DNA of 64,000 nucleotides from JAFASC01 sp034669505 (GCA_034669505.1 JAXDNJ010000001.1:20144-84143), one strand, 5' to 3'; counted from the first letter of the stretch, positions 33,064-42,061 are shown. The notes: generated from the sequence alone by a model not told the origin. Translations and numbers: made by a program.

Positions 33064-34017
33064 TCACTCGCTACCCTGCTGCCATTTGCGGCGTTGCAGC
33101 CCGAACCAGGAGACCATGATCGCGGCGAGGAGGAACGGCACCATCGCGGTCGAGATCGCCGCACCCTCGCCGAGGCTGCCGCCAAGGATCGCACGCTGAT
33201 AGGAGAGCGTCGCCATCAGATGCGTGGCGTTGACGGGGCCGCCGCGGGTCATCGCCCAGATCAGCTGGAAATCCGTGAACGTGAACAGCACCGAGAAGGT
33301 CATCACGACCGCGATGATCGGCGTTAGCAGCGGATACGTGATGAAGCGGAAGTTCTGCCAGCGCGTCGCGCCGTCGATAGTCGCAGCTTCGTACAGCGAC
33401 GGTGAAACCGTCTGCAGCCCCGCAAGCAACGTGATGGCGATGAACGGCACGCCGCGCCAGATATTGGCGAAGATCACGCACATCCGCGCGTTCCAGCTGT
33501 CGCCGAGAAAGTTGATGTTGGCATCGATCAGGCCGAGGTGCCGCAGGCTCCACGAGATGATCGAGAATTGCGCGTCGAAAATCCACCAGAAGGCGATGGC
33601 CGAGAGCACGGTCGGCACGACGAACGGAATGAGGACGATAGACCGGATAAGCGCCTTGAGCGGCAGGTTCTTGTTCAAGAGCAGCGCGAGATAAAGTCCG
33701 ATGACGAACTTAACCGTCGAGGCGAACAGGGTATAACCGACGGTGAAGCTCACCGCCATCCAGAAGACGCCGTCGTCCGACAGCCAGTCGTAGTTCTCGA
33801 TGCCGATGAAATGACCGGCGCGCCCAATCTTGGCATCCGTGAACGATAGCCAGACACCGAGACCAAGCGGGTACGCGAGAAAGAGAATGAGGATCGCCAT
33901 CGCCGGCAGCATGAACCAGAAGCCCTGCCAATCGCGATGCACGATGACCCGGCGCCACGCCGCCCGCGGTGTTACGACGCCCGTCCTGCCTCCCGAGATC
34001 AATGTCGCCTGGCTCAT
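33064..34017 (-). CDS. Carbohydrate ABC transporter permease (MalF/UgpA type)
   Basis: A 317-aa permease with six or so hydrophobic segments and the coupling loop SPSLYEAATIDGATRWQNFRFITYPLLTP. The start at 34017 (MSQATLISGG) follows the binding-protein stop by 59 bases; the open frame upstream of it runs antisense-like through the binding-protein gene. It pairs with the MalG-type permease 28 bases downstream to form the membrane channel. Confidence 0.92.
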   Translation of the reverse strand: MSQATLISGGRTGVVTPRAAWRRVIVHRDWQGFWFMLPAMAILILFLAYPLGLGVWLSFTDAKIGRAGHFIGIENYDWLSDDGVFWMAVSFTVGYTLFASTVKFVIGLYLALLLNKNLPLKALIRSIVLIPFVVPTVLSAIAFWWIFDAQFSIISWSLRHLGLIDANINFLGDSWNARMCVIFANIWRGVPFIAITLLAGLQTVSPSLYEAATIDGATRWQNFRFITYPLLTPIIAVVMTFSVLFTFTDFQLIWAMTRGGPVNATHLMATLSYQRAILGGSLGEGAAISTAMVPFLLAAIMVSWFGLQRRKWQQGSE

Positions 34018-34076
34018 CGCGGCTCCGGGCTTCTGGTGAAAGCGCGGCGCGAGAAAACCCGCGCCGCCTCGATGAC

Positions 34077-35405
34077 TTACGCGCGGAAAATGCGTTGCGC
34101 CTGGCGTTCTGCCGTGCGGATCGTTCCTTTGACGTCCTCGGCGCCGGTGCAATAGCGCGCCACCATGTCGACCATGATGAAGTCCGCCAGCGCCGCCGCG
34201 GCCTTCTCGCCGATCGAACCGAGACCGCCGGCGGTCAACGTGCGCTTCGATGCCTCGCCGAACACTTTGTTCTTCGGATCCGCGGTCCAGACCGGATTGT
34301 TGTCGTAGGCGGTGAGCGTATGGGTGAGATAGCCCTGCGCGCCCTGGAGCCACGGATTGTAATTTTCCGCTTCCATCATGAAGGCCATGAATGCTTTGCA
34401 GGCATTGGGGACTTTGGTGAAGTTGAAGGCGAAGATCGGGAAGGCGAGCTGGAGCTCGGTCGGCTTGCCGATCGGGCCGACCGGCCAAAACGCGTGATCC
34501 ATATCTTCGGCGATTTCTTTCTGCTTTGCATCGCCGCCGGCGCCCGCGACTTTCGCCGCGACATAGATCGAGATTCCGTTGCCGGTCAGGTATAGCTCAC
34601 CGGCAAGGAATGCTTTGTTATTGCTCGAATCGTTCCACGATGCCGTCCCCGGGATAAAGGTCTCGTAGAGCTGCTTGGTATATTCGAGCGCCTTGGCCGT
34701 CTCAGGTGAATTGATGATCACCTTGTCGTTTTTGTCGACGAGAAAGGCACCGTGGCCCCAGAGGACCCAGTGAACCCAGCCGTTGCCGTCGCCGCTCGCA
34801 TGGCCGAGCGCAAAGCCGGCCGGCGTATTGTTCTTCTTCAGGCCGCGGCACAATTCGAGAAAGCCCGGGAAATCCTTCGGCACTTCCTTGAAGCCGGCCT
34901 TGTCGATCGCATTGATGCGGTAGTTGATGTAGCCGCCGTTGACCGCCACGGGAATGGCGATCCACTTGCCCTGATATTGGCCATAGGCAGCGGGCGCCGG
35001 AATCCAGCCGCCATATTTTTTGCCGAGATAATCGGCCACGTCGGTCACGTCGAGGCATTTCTCGGGAAAGAGCTGTGCCGTCGAGTAAAGACCCCAGAGG
35101 AGATCAGGACCCTGCCCGGTATTGGCCGCAACCGAGGCCTTAGGCTGCAGGTCGTCAAAGGATTCATTCGACACGTTGACTTTGACGTTCATCGCTTTCG
35201 AGAAGGCGTCGACCATCTTCATGAACGAATCGTCCTCCGACTGGACGAAACGCTTCCAGCGCAGAAGATTGAGACTCGCGCCCGGCTCTGGCTTCCATTG
35301 CGTCGTCTGCGCGAAGGCTTTCGCGAACTCGAGCAATCCGCCGCCTGCGGCGAGACCCAGCACACCCGCACCTTTGACCAGTGTGCGCCTTGAAAAATCG
35401 TTCAT
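34077..35405 (-). CDS. Carbohydrate ABC transporter substrate-binding protein
   Basis: A 442-aa extracellular solute-binding protein (SBP_bac_1 type). The N terminus has a twin-arginine motif (SRRTLVKGAGVLGLAAGG) with a hydrophobic core ending near AFAQ, so export by Tat is likely. Later segments GPDLLWGLYSTAQLFPEK and NGISIYVAAKVAGAGG fit the family. It lies between the ATPase gene (48 bases upstream) and the two permeases. The ligand cannot be read from the sequence. Confidence 0.92.
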   Translation of the reverse strand: MNDFSRRTLVKGAGVLGLAAGGGLLEFAKAFAQTTQWKPEPGASLNLLRWKRFVQSEDDSFMKMVDAFSKAMNVKVNVSNESFDDLQPKASVAANTGQGPDLLWGLYSTAQLFPEKCLDVTDVADYLGKKYGGWIPAPAAYGQYQGKWIAIPVAVNGGYINYRINAIDKAGFKEVPKDFPGFLELCRGLKKNNTPAGFALGHASGDGNGWVHWVLWGHGAFLVDKNDKVIINSPETAKALEYTKQLYETFIPGTASWNDSSNNKAFLAGELYLTGNGISIYVAAKVAGAGGDAKQKEIAEDMDHAFWPVGPIGKPTELQLAFPIFAFNFTKVPNACKAFMAFMMEAENYNPWLQGAQGYLTHTLTAYDNNPVWTADPKNKVFGEASKRTLTAGGLGSIGEKAAAALADFIMVDMVARYCTGAEDVKGTIRTAERQAQRIFRA

Positions 35406-35453
35406 CTTTCTCCTCCCGTTAGTTCTTGGTTCATTGGATTGTTGTGCCGGCGC

Positions 35454-36512
35454 TCAGTTCAAGATGCGCCTGCCGGTTTCCGCATCAAAGAGATGCGCAA
35501 GCCTCGGATTCGGCGCTAGCCTGATGCTCTCGCCCGGCTTCGGCATCACGCGTTCGCGGAACACGCAAACGATGTCATGATCGCCGGAGCGAGCGACCAC
35601 CTGCGTCTCCGAGCCGGTCGGCTCAATGACGACGACTTCGGCGGGGATGCCGTCGTCAGCAATATGGAAGTGCTCCGGCCGAATGCCGTAGATGACCGGC
35701 TTGCCATCGGAATTGGCCGGAATGTTGAGGAGGGGCAGGTCCGCCCCGGCCTGCGTGAGAACCTTGCCGCCGCTGATACGCCCGCTGACGAAATTCATCG
35801 CCGGCGAGCCGATGAAGCCGGCAACGAACAGGTTATCCGGCCGGTCATAGAGTTCAAGCGGCGCGCCGATCTGCTCGACCAGCCCGTCATGCATGACGAC
35901 GATCTTGTCGGCCATCGTCATCGCCTCGATCTGATCGTGCGTGACATAGACGATGGTGGTCTCCAGCCGCTGATGCAGCTCCTTGATCTCGGTGCGCATC
36001 GCGACGCGCAGCTTCGCATCTAGATTGGACAACGGCTCGTCGAACAGGAACACCTGCGGATCGCGCACGATCGCGCGCCCCATGGCGACGCGTTGGCGCT
36101 GTCCCCCGGAGAGCTGGCGCGGATAGCGATCGAGCAACGCTTTCAATCCCAAGATATCGGCCGCACGTTGGACTCGGCTCTGGATTTCCGCGCGCGGCGC
36201 ATTCCTGAGCTTCAGCGAGAAGCCCATGTTATCGAAGACCGTCATATGCGGATAAAGCGCGTAGTTCTGGAACACCATCGCGATGTCGCGCTCTTTCGGC
36301 GGTACATCGTTGACGACACGTCCGCCGATGCGGATTTCGCCGCCGGTGATGTTTTCGAGTCCAGCGATCATGCGCAAAAGCGTCGATTTTCCGCAGCCGG
36401 ACGGGCCGACAAGAATGACGAATTCGCCATCCTCGATGTCAACATCCACCCCGTGGATAACCGCTGTCGCTCCAAATGCCTTGCGCACGCCCCGGATTTC
36501 AACCGACGCCAT
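35454..36512 (-). CDS. ABC transporter ATP-binding protein, MalK/UgpC type
   Basis: A 352-aa ATPase of the carbohydrate importer. Walker A GPSGCGKST (36-44), signature LSGGQRQRVAMGRA, Walker B VFLFDEPLSNLD and the switch histidine in VTHDQIEAM are followed by a C-terminal regulatory (TOBE/OB) domain of about 110 residues. The ATG at 36512 gives the family start MASVEIRGVRKAFG. First gene of the operon; the upstream 194-base gap to a divergent dehydrogenase carries several inverted repeats. Confidence 0.94.
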   Translation of the reverse strand: MASVEIRGVRKAFGATAVIHGVDVDIEDGEFVILVGPSGCGKSTLLRMIAGLENITGGEIRIGGRVVNDVPPKERDIAMVFQNYALYPHMTVFDNMGFSLKLRNAPRAEIQSRVQRAADILGLKALLDRYPRQLSGGQRQRVAMGRAIVRDPQVFLFDEPLSNLDAKLRVAMRTEIKELHQRLETTIVYVTHDQIEAMTMADKIVVMHDGLVEQIGAPLELYDRPDNLFVAGFIGSPAMNFVSGRISGGKVLTQAGADLPLLNIPANSDGKPVIYGIRPEHFHIADDGIPAEVVVIEPTGSETQVVARSGDHDIVCVFRERVMPKPGESIRLAPNPRLAHLFDAETGRRILN

Positions 36513-36528
36513 TCCTACTCCTCCCCGA

Positions 36529-36592
36529 AAGCGGGTTGATTCCCGCTTAATTCTTATGCGAATTTTCCGCCCCGCTTGCCCAAGCGGTTTTT
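36529..36592. repeat. Cluster of AAGCGG inverted repeats upstream of the sugar ABC operon
   Basis: AAGCGGG (36529-36535) pairs with CCCGCTT (36542-36548) around a 6-nt loop. CCGCTT (36572-36577) pairs with AAGCGG (36582-36587) and is followed by TTTTT (36588-36592), which is terminator-like on the plus strand. A further AAGCAAGCGGGT occurs near 36624. The repeats may be operators for the divergent genes or a guard terminator against antisense transcription; the data do not decide. Confidence 0.4.
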
Positions 36593-36706
36593 GCTCGCGC
36601 ATGATGGCGAGCGGCTGCTAGAAAGCAAGCGGGTAATTGTGGCGCCGGTAAACCGCCCGGCGGCTTTTGCCGCATCTGCGACCAAAGTTCATGAGGTTTT
36701 GCGAGC

Positions 36707-37687
36707 GTGAGCGAGTTCGAAGTTTTGATGCCGGGCGCGTTGCCCGGGCTCGTCATTAGCGGCCTGGAGCGGGGCTGCAAGCTGCACAAATTGTGGGAGG
36801 CCCCTGATAGTGACGCGGCGCTGAAAGAACTCGCGCCGCGCATTCGCGGCGTGGCCGCGGGCGGCGGGCACGCGCGCATGGACGGGGCATTCCTCGCGCG
36901 CCTGCCGAAGCTCGAAATCGTTGCCAGCTATGGCGTCGGCTACGACCACATTGACGCCAAATGGGCCGGCGCCCACAACATCATTGTCACGAACACCCCG
37001 GACGTCCTCAACGAGGAAGTCGCCGATACTGCGATCGGGCTTATCCTTTGCGCGGTGCGGCAGTTTCCGCAGGCGGATCGCTATCTGCGCGAGGGCAAAT
37101 GGCTGCAAAAGCCCTTTCCGCTGACCGCAACCCTACGCAACCGCACCCTCGGCATCGTCGGCCTCGGCCGCATCGGCAGGGCAATCGCCAAGCGCGCGGA
37201 GACCTTTGGCCTGAAGATCGTCTACCATGGCCGCAAACGGCAGGCCGATGCCGGTTATGAATACTTCCCCTCGCTAGTTGAGATGGCGCGGGCCTGCGAC
37301 ATTCTGCTTGTCATCACGCCGGGCGGGCCCGAGACGAAGCACCTGATCAATGCGGAGGTGCTGGAAGCGCTCGGTCCCGAGGGCGTGCTGATCAACGTCG
37401 CCCGCGGCTCGGTCATCGACGAGGAGGCGCTAATCACGGCGCTGCGGGAGCGCAAGATCATGACGGCTGGGCTCGATGTCTTTGCTCAGGAGCCGCGCGT
37501 GCCGCAGGCTCTCATCGACATGGATCATGTCGTGCTCTTTCCTCATGTCGGCTCAGCTTCCGTTCATACGCGCAATGCGATGGGCCAGCTCGTCGTCGAA
37601 AATCTCTTGTCCTATGCCGCCGGGCGCGGGCCGCTGACGCCGGTCGTGGAAACGCCTTGGCCGCGTGAGAAGAGCGGTGCACATTAA
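36707..37687 (+). CDS. D-2-hydroxyacid dehydrogenase
   Basis: A 326-aa NAD(P)-dependent dehydrogenase, most like glyoxylate/hydroxypyruvate reductases. The dinucleotide motif GLGRIG spans 152-157, the catalytic set is R233 (VARGSVID), E262 and H280 (FPHVGSAS), and the N-terminal domain keeps SYGVGYDHID. The start is GTG at 36707. It is divergent from the sugar ABC operon, and the products may share a pathway, but no substrate is proven. Length is normal. Confidence 0.9.
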   Translation: MSEFEVLMPGALPGLVISGLERGCKLHKLWEAPDSDAALKELAPRIRGVAAGGGHARMDGAFLARLPKLEIVASYGVGYDHIDAKWAGAHNIIVTNTPDVLNEEVADTAIGLILCAVRQFPQADRYLREGKWLQKPFPLTATLRNRTLGIVGLGRIGRAIAKRAETFGLKIVYHGRKRQADAGYEYFPSLVEMARACDILLVITPGGPETKHLINAEVLEALGPEGVLINVARGSVIDEEALITALRERKIMTAGLDVFAQEPRVPQALIDMDHVVLFPHVGSASVHTRNAMGQLVVENLLSYAAGRGPLTPVVETPWPREKSGAH

Positions 37688-37709
37688 GTCCACGAATCCT
37701 GGAGGCGAA

Positions 37710-38549
37710 ATGATGCTCAGCTCCCGCCGATCGCCGCTGCAGCTCGACCGAAGCGGCCCGGCCGTCATCCTTGCCTTCAGTCTGGTGCTGATGGCGCAGG
37801 CGAGCGCCGCGATCGACCTGACCAGCGTCGAAAAACTGGCCGGCCAATGGGACTTGTCGCTGAACGACACGAACCGGCGCTGCCGCCTGGTGTTGCGCCC
37901 GGAGCAGCTTGGACCCGGGCTGGCCCTGGGTATGCCGGCCGGGTGCCGGCGCGCCATGCCGCTTCTTGGCGAAGTCGGCAGCTGGACGCTGCAACCCGGC
38001 GATCGCCTGACCTTTGCCGACGCGAAAGGCAAAGAAGTGCTCGCCTTCCTGCCGAATGGCGAGGGTCCGCTTCTCGCCAAAGGTCCCGAGGGCGAAACCT
38101 ACCGGCTGATGAGTGCGGAGACTTCCGCCCAAGGGCTCCGCTTCACCGATCTGCCCGCCATGCCGGTGCCCGGCTTCGAGACCCCGGCGCCCGCTCCCCC
38201 GCCGCTCGTGGTGGCGGCCACCACCACGCCGGGGGCCGCATCATCCGCGAAGCCCGACGAGATTGCGGGCCGCTATTCCGTGTTGCGCGAAGGCGGCAAA
38301 GACACCGGCTGCATGCTGACCCTCGATGCCAAAGCGCGAGGGCTCAAGGGCGGCAACAAGGCGCTGCTCGCCCCGGCGTGCCGCGACCAGGGCATCATCA
38401 TTTTCGATCCGGTCGGCTGGACGATCGAAAAAGGCCGGCTCAAACTTACCGCCCGCAAGGGACACCACGCGCTTTTCGAGCAAAAGGGCGACGGCACCTG
38501 GGAGAAGGACCCGAAAGAGGGCAAAGCGCTCGGCCTGAAGAAGATGTAG
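37710..38549 (+). CDS. Secreted protein with two AprI/Inh metalloprotease-inhibitor domains
   Basis: A 279-aa exported protein. The hydrophobic stretch 18-33 is a signal sequence ending ASAA. Domain 1 (about 36-137) and domain 2 (about 182-279) both look like the AprI/Inh beta-barrel, each with a cysteine pair (C58/C79 and C201/C224) and a GQW- or GRY-type start. A proline/alanine linker (155-180) joins them. Inh proteins block serralysin-type metalloproteases in the periplasm. Either ATG at 37710 or 37713 may be used behind GGAGG (37701-37705). The tandem arrangement is longer than the usual single-domain inhibitor of about 110-130 aa. No serralysin gene is adjacent. Confidence 0.78.
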   Translation: MMLSSRRSPLQLDRSGPAVILAFSLVLMAQASAAIDLTSVEKLAGQWDLSLNDTNRRCRLVLRPEQLGPGLALGMPAGCRRAMPLLGEVGSWTLQPGDRLTFADAKGKEVLAFLPNGEGPLLAKGPEGETYRLMSAETSAQGLRFTDLPAMPVPGFETPAPAPPPLVVAATTTPGAASSAKPDEIAGRYSVLREGGKDTGCMLTLDAKARGLKGGNKALLAPACRDQGIIIFDPVGWTIEKGRLKLTARKGHHALFEQKGDGTWEKDPKEGKALGLKKM

Positions 38550-38620
38550 CGGAGCGCGATGTAGCGGAGCACTCTTGGCGCGCTTATCTGCTGAACTCAC
38601 GATTTGCACAGGAGAGGCGC

Positions 38621-38995
38621 ATGCCCGCCGCACAGGCCAAGATTCCCGGTCCCGATCACCCGATCACGATTTCTCCGTCGCAGAAACGCGTGCGCGTGCG
38701 GCTTAGAGGCGAGGTGATTGCCGATACAGGCGACGCGCTCGATTTGAAGGAATCGACCTATCCCGTCGTGCATTATGTGCCGCGCCGCGCCGTGCAAATG
38801 GATCGTCTCGTCAGGACCGATCGCAGCACGCACTGCCCCTATAAGGGTGACGCGAGCTATTTCAGCATTCTTGCGCAGGACGGCACCCCCATCGAGAATG
38901 CGGTCTGGTCATATGAGACGCCGTTTCCTGCGATGCATGAGATCGCGGGTTACCTCGCCTTCTATCCGAACAAGGTCGAGATCAGCGCCGCCTGA
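38621..38995 (+). CDS. DUF427 domain protein
   Basis: A 124-aa protein with the DUF427 pattern: VRVRLRGEVIADTGDAL, then RRAVQMDRLVRTDRSTHCPYKGDASYF and a late GYLAFYPNKVEI. The family has a small beta-fold with a conserved cysteine (here in HCPYKG); its biochemical role is unknown. The ATG at 38621 has GGAGAGG at 38611-38617. A longer frame running from 37847 is a shadow of the inhibitor gene. Confidence 0.85.
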   Translation: MPAAQAKIPGPDHPITISPSQKRVRVRLRGEVIADTGDALDLKESTYPVVHYVPRRAVQMDRLVRTDRSTHCPYKGDASYFSILAQDGTPIENAVWSYETPFPAMHEIAGYLAFYPNKVEISAA

Positions 38996-38998
38996 CGT

Positions 38999-39079
38999 GT
39001 CATTCCGGCGCAAGCGGGAATCCAGAGCAACGTCACGGATGTCTGGATTCCCGGTGGCGCTACGCGCGCCGGGAATGAC
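38999..39079. repeat. REP-like nested palindromic element
   Basis: GTCATTCC (38999-39006) matches GGAATGAC (39072-39079) in inverted form; inside, GGGAATCCAGA (39016-39026) and TCTGGATTCCC (39042-39052) form a perfect 11-bp inner pair. This closely resembles the abundant small intergenic palindromes of alphaproteobacteria that carry GGGAATCCAG arms. It fills most of the gap between the DUF427 gene and the CoA-transferase gene. I saw only this copy in the window. Confidence 0.65.
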
Positions 39080-39129
39080 AACGCTGGGCGATCTGACTAT
39101 GACGGTGCGACAACGCCAGAGTAGAAAAA

Positions 39130-40329
39130 GTGTCCGCACCTCTCCAAGGCATCCGCGTTCTCGAACTCGCTCGCATTCTCGCCGGCCCTTGGGCCGGGCA
39201 ATTGCTCGCCGATCTCGGCGCCGATGTCGTCAAGGTCGAGCGCTCGAAAACCGGCGACGACACGCGCGCCTGGGGCCCGCCCTTTGTCGAAGGTGCTGAT
39301 GGCAGCAATCTCGGCGCCGGCTATTATCATTCCTGCAATCGCGGCAAACGCGGCGCCGTCGCTGATTTCGAAACGCCGGAAGGCCAGAAGATCGTCAAGC
39401 AATTGGCTAGGCATGCCGATGTGCTCATCGAGAATTTCAAGTTTGGCGGGCTGAAGAAATACGGTCTCGATTACGACAGCCTGAAAAAAATCAATCCGAA
39501 ACTCATCTATTGCTCGATCACCGGCTTCGGCCAGAACGGGCCCTATGCGTCGCGTCCCGGCTATGATTTCCTCGTGCAGGGCATGGGCGGCCTTATGTCG
39601 ATCACCGGTCCGATTGAAGGACCGCCTTACAAAGCCGGTGTCGCCGTCGGCGACATTTTCACCGGCCTCTATTCGACGATCGCGATCGAAGCCGCGCTGG
39701 TGCGGCGTGAGCGCACCGGCGAGGGTGCTTTCATCGATTGCTGCCTGATCGATTCGATCGTCGGCATCCTGGGCAATCAGGCTTTGTACTATCTCGTATC
39801 CGGCAAAGAGCCGCCGCGCATGGGCAATGCGCATGCGACGGTGATTCCCTACGACGTGTTCAAAGCGTCCGACGGCGATTTCATCATCGCGAGCGGCAAT
39901 GACGGACAATACCAGCGGCTGGTGCAGTTGCTCGGCCGCCCCGAGCTGGCCGATGATCCGCGCTTTCGCGAGAACAAGGACCGCATCGCCAACCGCGTCG
40001 AGCTCACCCGGATTCTGAACGAACTCACCTCGAAACATACCCGCCCAGATCTCCTCGAGCGGTTAGAGGCGGCGGGCGTTCCGGCGGGACCAATCAACAC
40101 GCTGTCGGAAGTCTTCGCCGACCCGCAGGTGATCGCCCGCGGCATGCGTATCGATTCAGTCAACCCGCGCGCCAAAGGCGGCACCACACCGGGTCTGCGT
40201 ACCCCGATTATGATCGACGGCGTGCCCGCCGCATCGTCGCGCGCCTCGCCCGCGCTCGGCGAGCATTCGGATGATGTTCTGTCCGACCCGGCATGGGGCG
40301 GCAGCACTTCGCAAGTAAAAGCAGGATAG
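39130..40329 (+). CDS. CaiB/BaiF CoA-transferase family protein
   Basis: A 399-aa class III CoA-transferase. The signature SRPGYDFLVQGMGGLMSITG and KAGVAVGDIFTGLY with the likely nucleophile D175 are present, as are the N-terminal VLELARILAGPWAGQLLADLGADVVKVE-type helix and nucleotide region. It moves CoA between two acids; the pair is unknown. The start is GTG at 39130. It abuts a ThDP enzyme gene by 2 bases, recalling formyl-CoA transferase plus oxalyl-CoA decarboxylase, but the partner does not look like an oxalyl-CoA decarboxylase. Confidence 0.88.
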   Translation: MSAPLQGIRVLELARILAGPWAGQLLADLGADVVKVERSKTGDDTRAWGPPFVEGADGSNLGAGYYHSCNRGKRGAVADFETPEGQKIVKQLARHADVLIENFKFGGLKKYGLDYDSLKKINPKLIYCSITGFGQNGPYASRPGYDFLVQGMGGLMSITGPIEGPPYKAGVAVGDIFTGLYSTIAIEAALVRRERTGEGAFIDCCLIDSIVGILGNQALYYLVSGKEPPRMGNAHATVIPYDVFKASDGDFIIASGNDGQYQRLVQLLGRPELADDPRFRENKDRIANRVELTRILNELTSKHTRPDLLERLEAAGVPAGPINTLSEVFADPQVIARGMRIDSVNPRAKGGTTPGLRTPIMIDGVPAASSRASPALGEHSDDVLSDPAWGGSTSQVKAG

Positions 40330-40331
40330 AG

Positions 40332-42014
40332 ATGCGCGCATCCAACACCCGCACCGGCGGACAAATCCTCGTCGACCAGCTCGTCGCGCAGGGCGTCGAG
40401 CACGTCTTCTGCGTTCCCGGCGAATCCTATCTCGCCGTGCTCGACGCGTTTCACGACGCCAAGCTCAATATCACGGTCTGCCGCCAGGAAGGCGGCGCGA
40501 CGATGATGGCGGATGCGAGCGCGCGTCTGACCGGGCGTCCCGGCATCGCCTTCGTCACGCGCGGCCCCGGCGCGACAAATGCGATGCCCGCGATCCACAT
40601 CGCCGAGCATGACGACGTGCCGCTGATCCTCTTCGTCGGGCAGGTCGGTCGTGAGATGCGCGAGCGCGGTGCGTTCCAGGAGATGAACTATCGCGCGCTG
40701 TTCGGCTCGACGACGAAATGGGCGACCGAGATCGACGATCCCGCGCGCATCCCCGAGATCGTCTCGCGCGCTTTCCACGTCGCGATGCAGGGCCGGCCGG
40801 GACCGGTTGTCATCGCCCTGCCGGAAGACATGCTCACCGAGCAAGCGGCTGTCGAGGATGCCGCGCGTGTCACGCGCGTCGAGACCTATCCCGGCAAACA
40901 GCAGATGGCGGAGCTGCAGAAGCTGCTGTCAGAAGCGAAAGCGCCGATCGTCATTCTCGGCGGCGGCGGTTGGACGCCTGGGGCGGTTGACGACATGCGC
41001 GGCTTCGCCGAGCGCTTCGCGCTACTCGTCTCGACCGTGTTTCGCCGCGCCATGCTGTTCGACTACGGGCATCCGAGTTACATAGGAGAGCTCGGCATCT
41101 CGCCCAATCCGAAGCTGAAAGCGCGGATCGAATCTGCCGATCTCGTGCTCATCATCGGCGACCGCATGGCGGAACTGCAATCGCAGGCCTATACGCTCTT
41201 CGAAATCCCGAATCCGCGGCAAAAGCTCGTGCACGTTCATGCCGACGCGGAAGAGCTCGGACGCGTCTACCACCCGCATCTTGCGATCCACGCGACGCCG
41301 GCCGCATTCTGCGCCGCGCTGGCAGACCTGCAGCCGCCGAAGGACATTGCCTGGGCAAACGCAACCCGCGACTCGCGTGCCGATTACATCGCATGGACGG
41401 AAAAGCCCTCGCCTTCGCCGGGCGCGGTGCATATCGGCGAACTCGCGATCTTCGTGCGCGATCACATTCCGGCGGACGCGATCATCACCAACGGTGCCGG
41501 CAATTTCGCGGGATGGGTGCAACGTTACATGCGCTACCGGGCTTTCGGCACGCAGCTCGCGCCGACTTCGGGCTCGATGGGGTATGGCGTGCCGGCGGCG
41601 GTCGGCGCCAAGCGGGTTCAGCCGCATCGGATGGTGATCTGTTTTGCCGGCGACGGCGATTTCCTGATGAACGGCCAGGAATTCGCGACTGCCGTCCAAT
41701 ACGAGCTGCCGATCATCGTCATCCTCTTAGACAATGGCATGTACGGCACGATCCGCATGCATCAGGAGCGCGACTATCCCGGCCGCATCTCGGCGACGGC
41801 ACTGAAGAACCCGGATTTTGCCGCTTACGCCCGCGCCTTCGGCGGCCATGGCGAGACGGTCGAGCGAACGGAAGATTTCGGCCCGGCATTCGAGCGCGCG
41901 CTTGCGTCGGGCAAGCCGGCGATCATTCACACGAAGGTCGATCCCGAGGCGATTACACCGACGATGACGCTCAGCCAAATCCGCGAGAAGGCGGTGGCGG
42001 GAAAGTCGCGCTAA
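40332..42014 (+). CDS. Thiamine diphosphate-dependent enzyme, acetolactate synthase-like
   Basis: A 560-aa ThDP enzyme with the three domains of the POX/ALS group. E53 (CRQEGGATMMADA) is the cofactor-activating glutamate. The C-terminal ThDP motif begins FAGDGDFLMNG and ends LLDNGMYG. The ATG at 40332 is used, 2 bases after the CoA-transferase stop, so the two genes are probably co-transcribed. Substrate is unknown: acetolactate synthase, a sulfoacetaldehyde or oxalyl-type enzyme, or a benzoylformate-type decarboxylase were considered, and the sequence does not settle it. Confidence 0.82.
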   Translation: MRASNTRTGGQILVDQLVAQGVEHVFCVPGESYLAVLDAFHDAKLNITVCRQEGGATMMADASARLTGRPGIAFVTRGPGATNAMPAIHIAEHDDVPLILFVGQVGREMRERGAFQEMNYRALFGSTTKWATEIDDPARIPEIVSRAFHVAMQGRPGPVVIALPEDMLTEQAAVEDAARVTRVETYPGKQQMAELQKLLSEAKAPIVILGGGGWTPGAVDDMRGFAERFALLVSTVFRRAMLFDYGHPSYIGELGISPNPKLKARIESADLVLIIGDRMAELQSQAYTLFEIPNPRQKLVHVHADAEELGRVYHPHLAIHATPAAFCAALADLQPPKDIAWANATRDSRADYIAWTEKPSPSPGAVHIGELAIFVRDHIPADAIITNGAGNFAGWVQRYMRYRAFGTQLAPTSGSMGYGVPAAVGAKRVQPHRMVICFAGDGDFLMNGQEFATAVQYELPIIVILLDNGMYGTIRMHQERDYPGRISATALKNPDFAAYARAFGGHGETVERTEDFGPAFERALASGKPAIIHTKVDPEAITPTMTLSQIREKAVAGKSR

Positions 42015-42021
42015 ACGCTGC

Positions 42022-42047
42022 CCGACCCTCCCGCTGGGGAGGGTCGG
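42022..42047. terminator. Strong bidirectional hairpin between convergent genes
   Basis: CCGACCCTCCC (42022-42032) and GGGAGGGTCGG (42037-42047) form a perfect 11-bp GC-rich stem with a GCTG loop. It lies between the ThDP-enzyme stop (42014) and the binding-protein stop (42062), which face each other. There is no T tract on either side, so it may need Rho or act as a 3' stabiliser, but its position argues for bidirectional termination. Confidence 0.75.
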
Positions 42048-42061
42048 CGCTGCCGGCGTTA

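Noticed and set aside
37665..37709. Earlier start of the Inh-domain protein overlapping the dehydrogenase gene
   Set aside because: It overlaps the upstream gene and spoils the signal-peptide start; GGAGG at 37701-37705 points to 37710 or 37713.
40332..42014. Oxalyl-CoA decarboxylase
   Set aside because: The neighbouring CoA-transferase made this attractive, but remembered oxalyl-CoA decarboxylase sequences differ in the N-terminal and cofactor regions; the protein is closer to acetolactate synthase-type enzymes.
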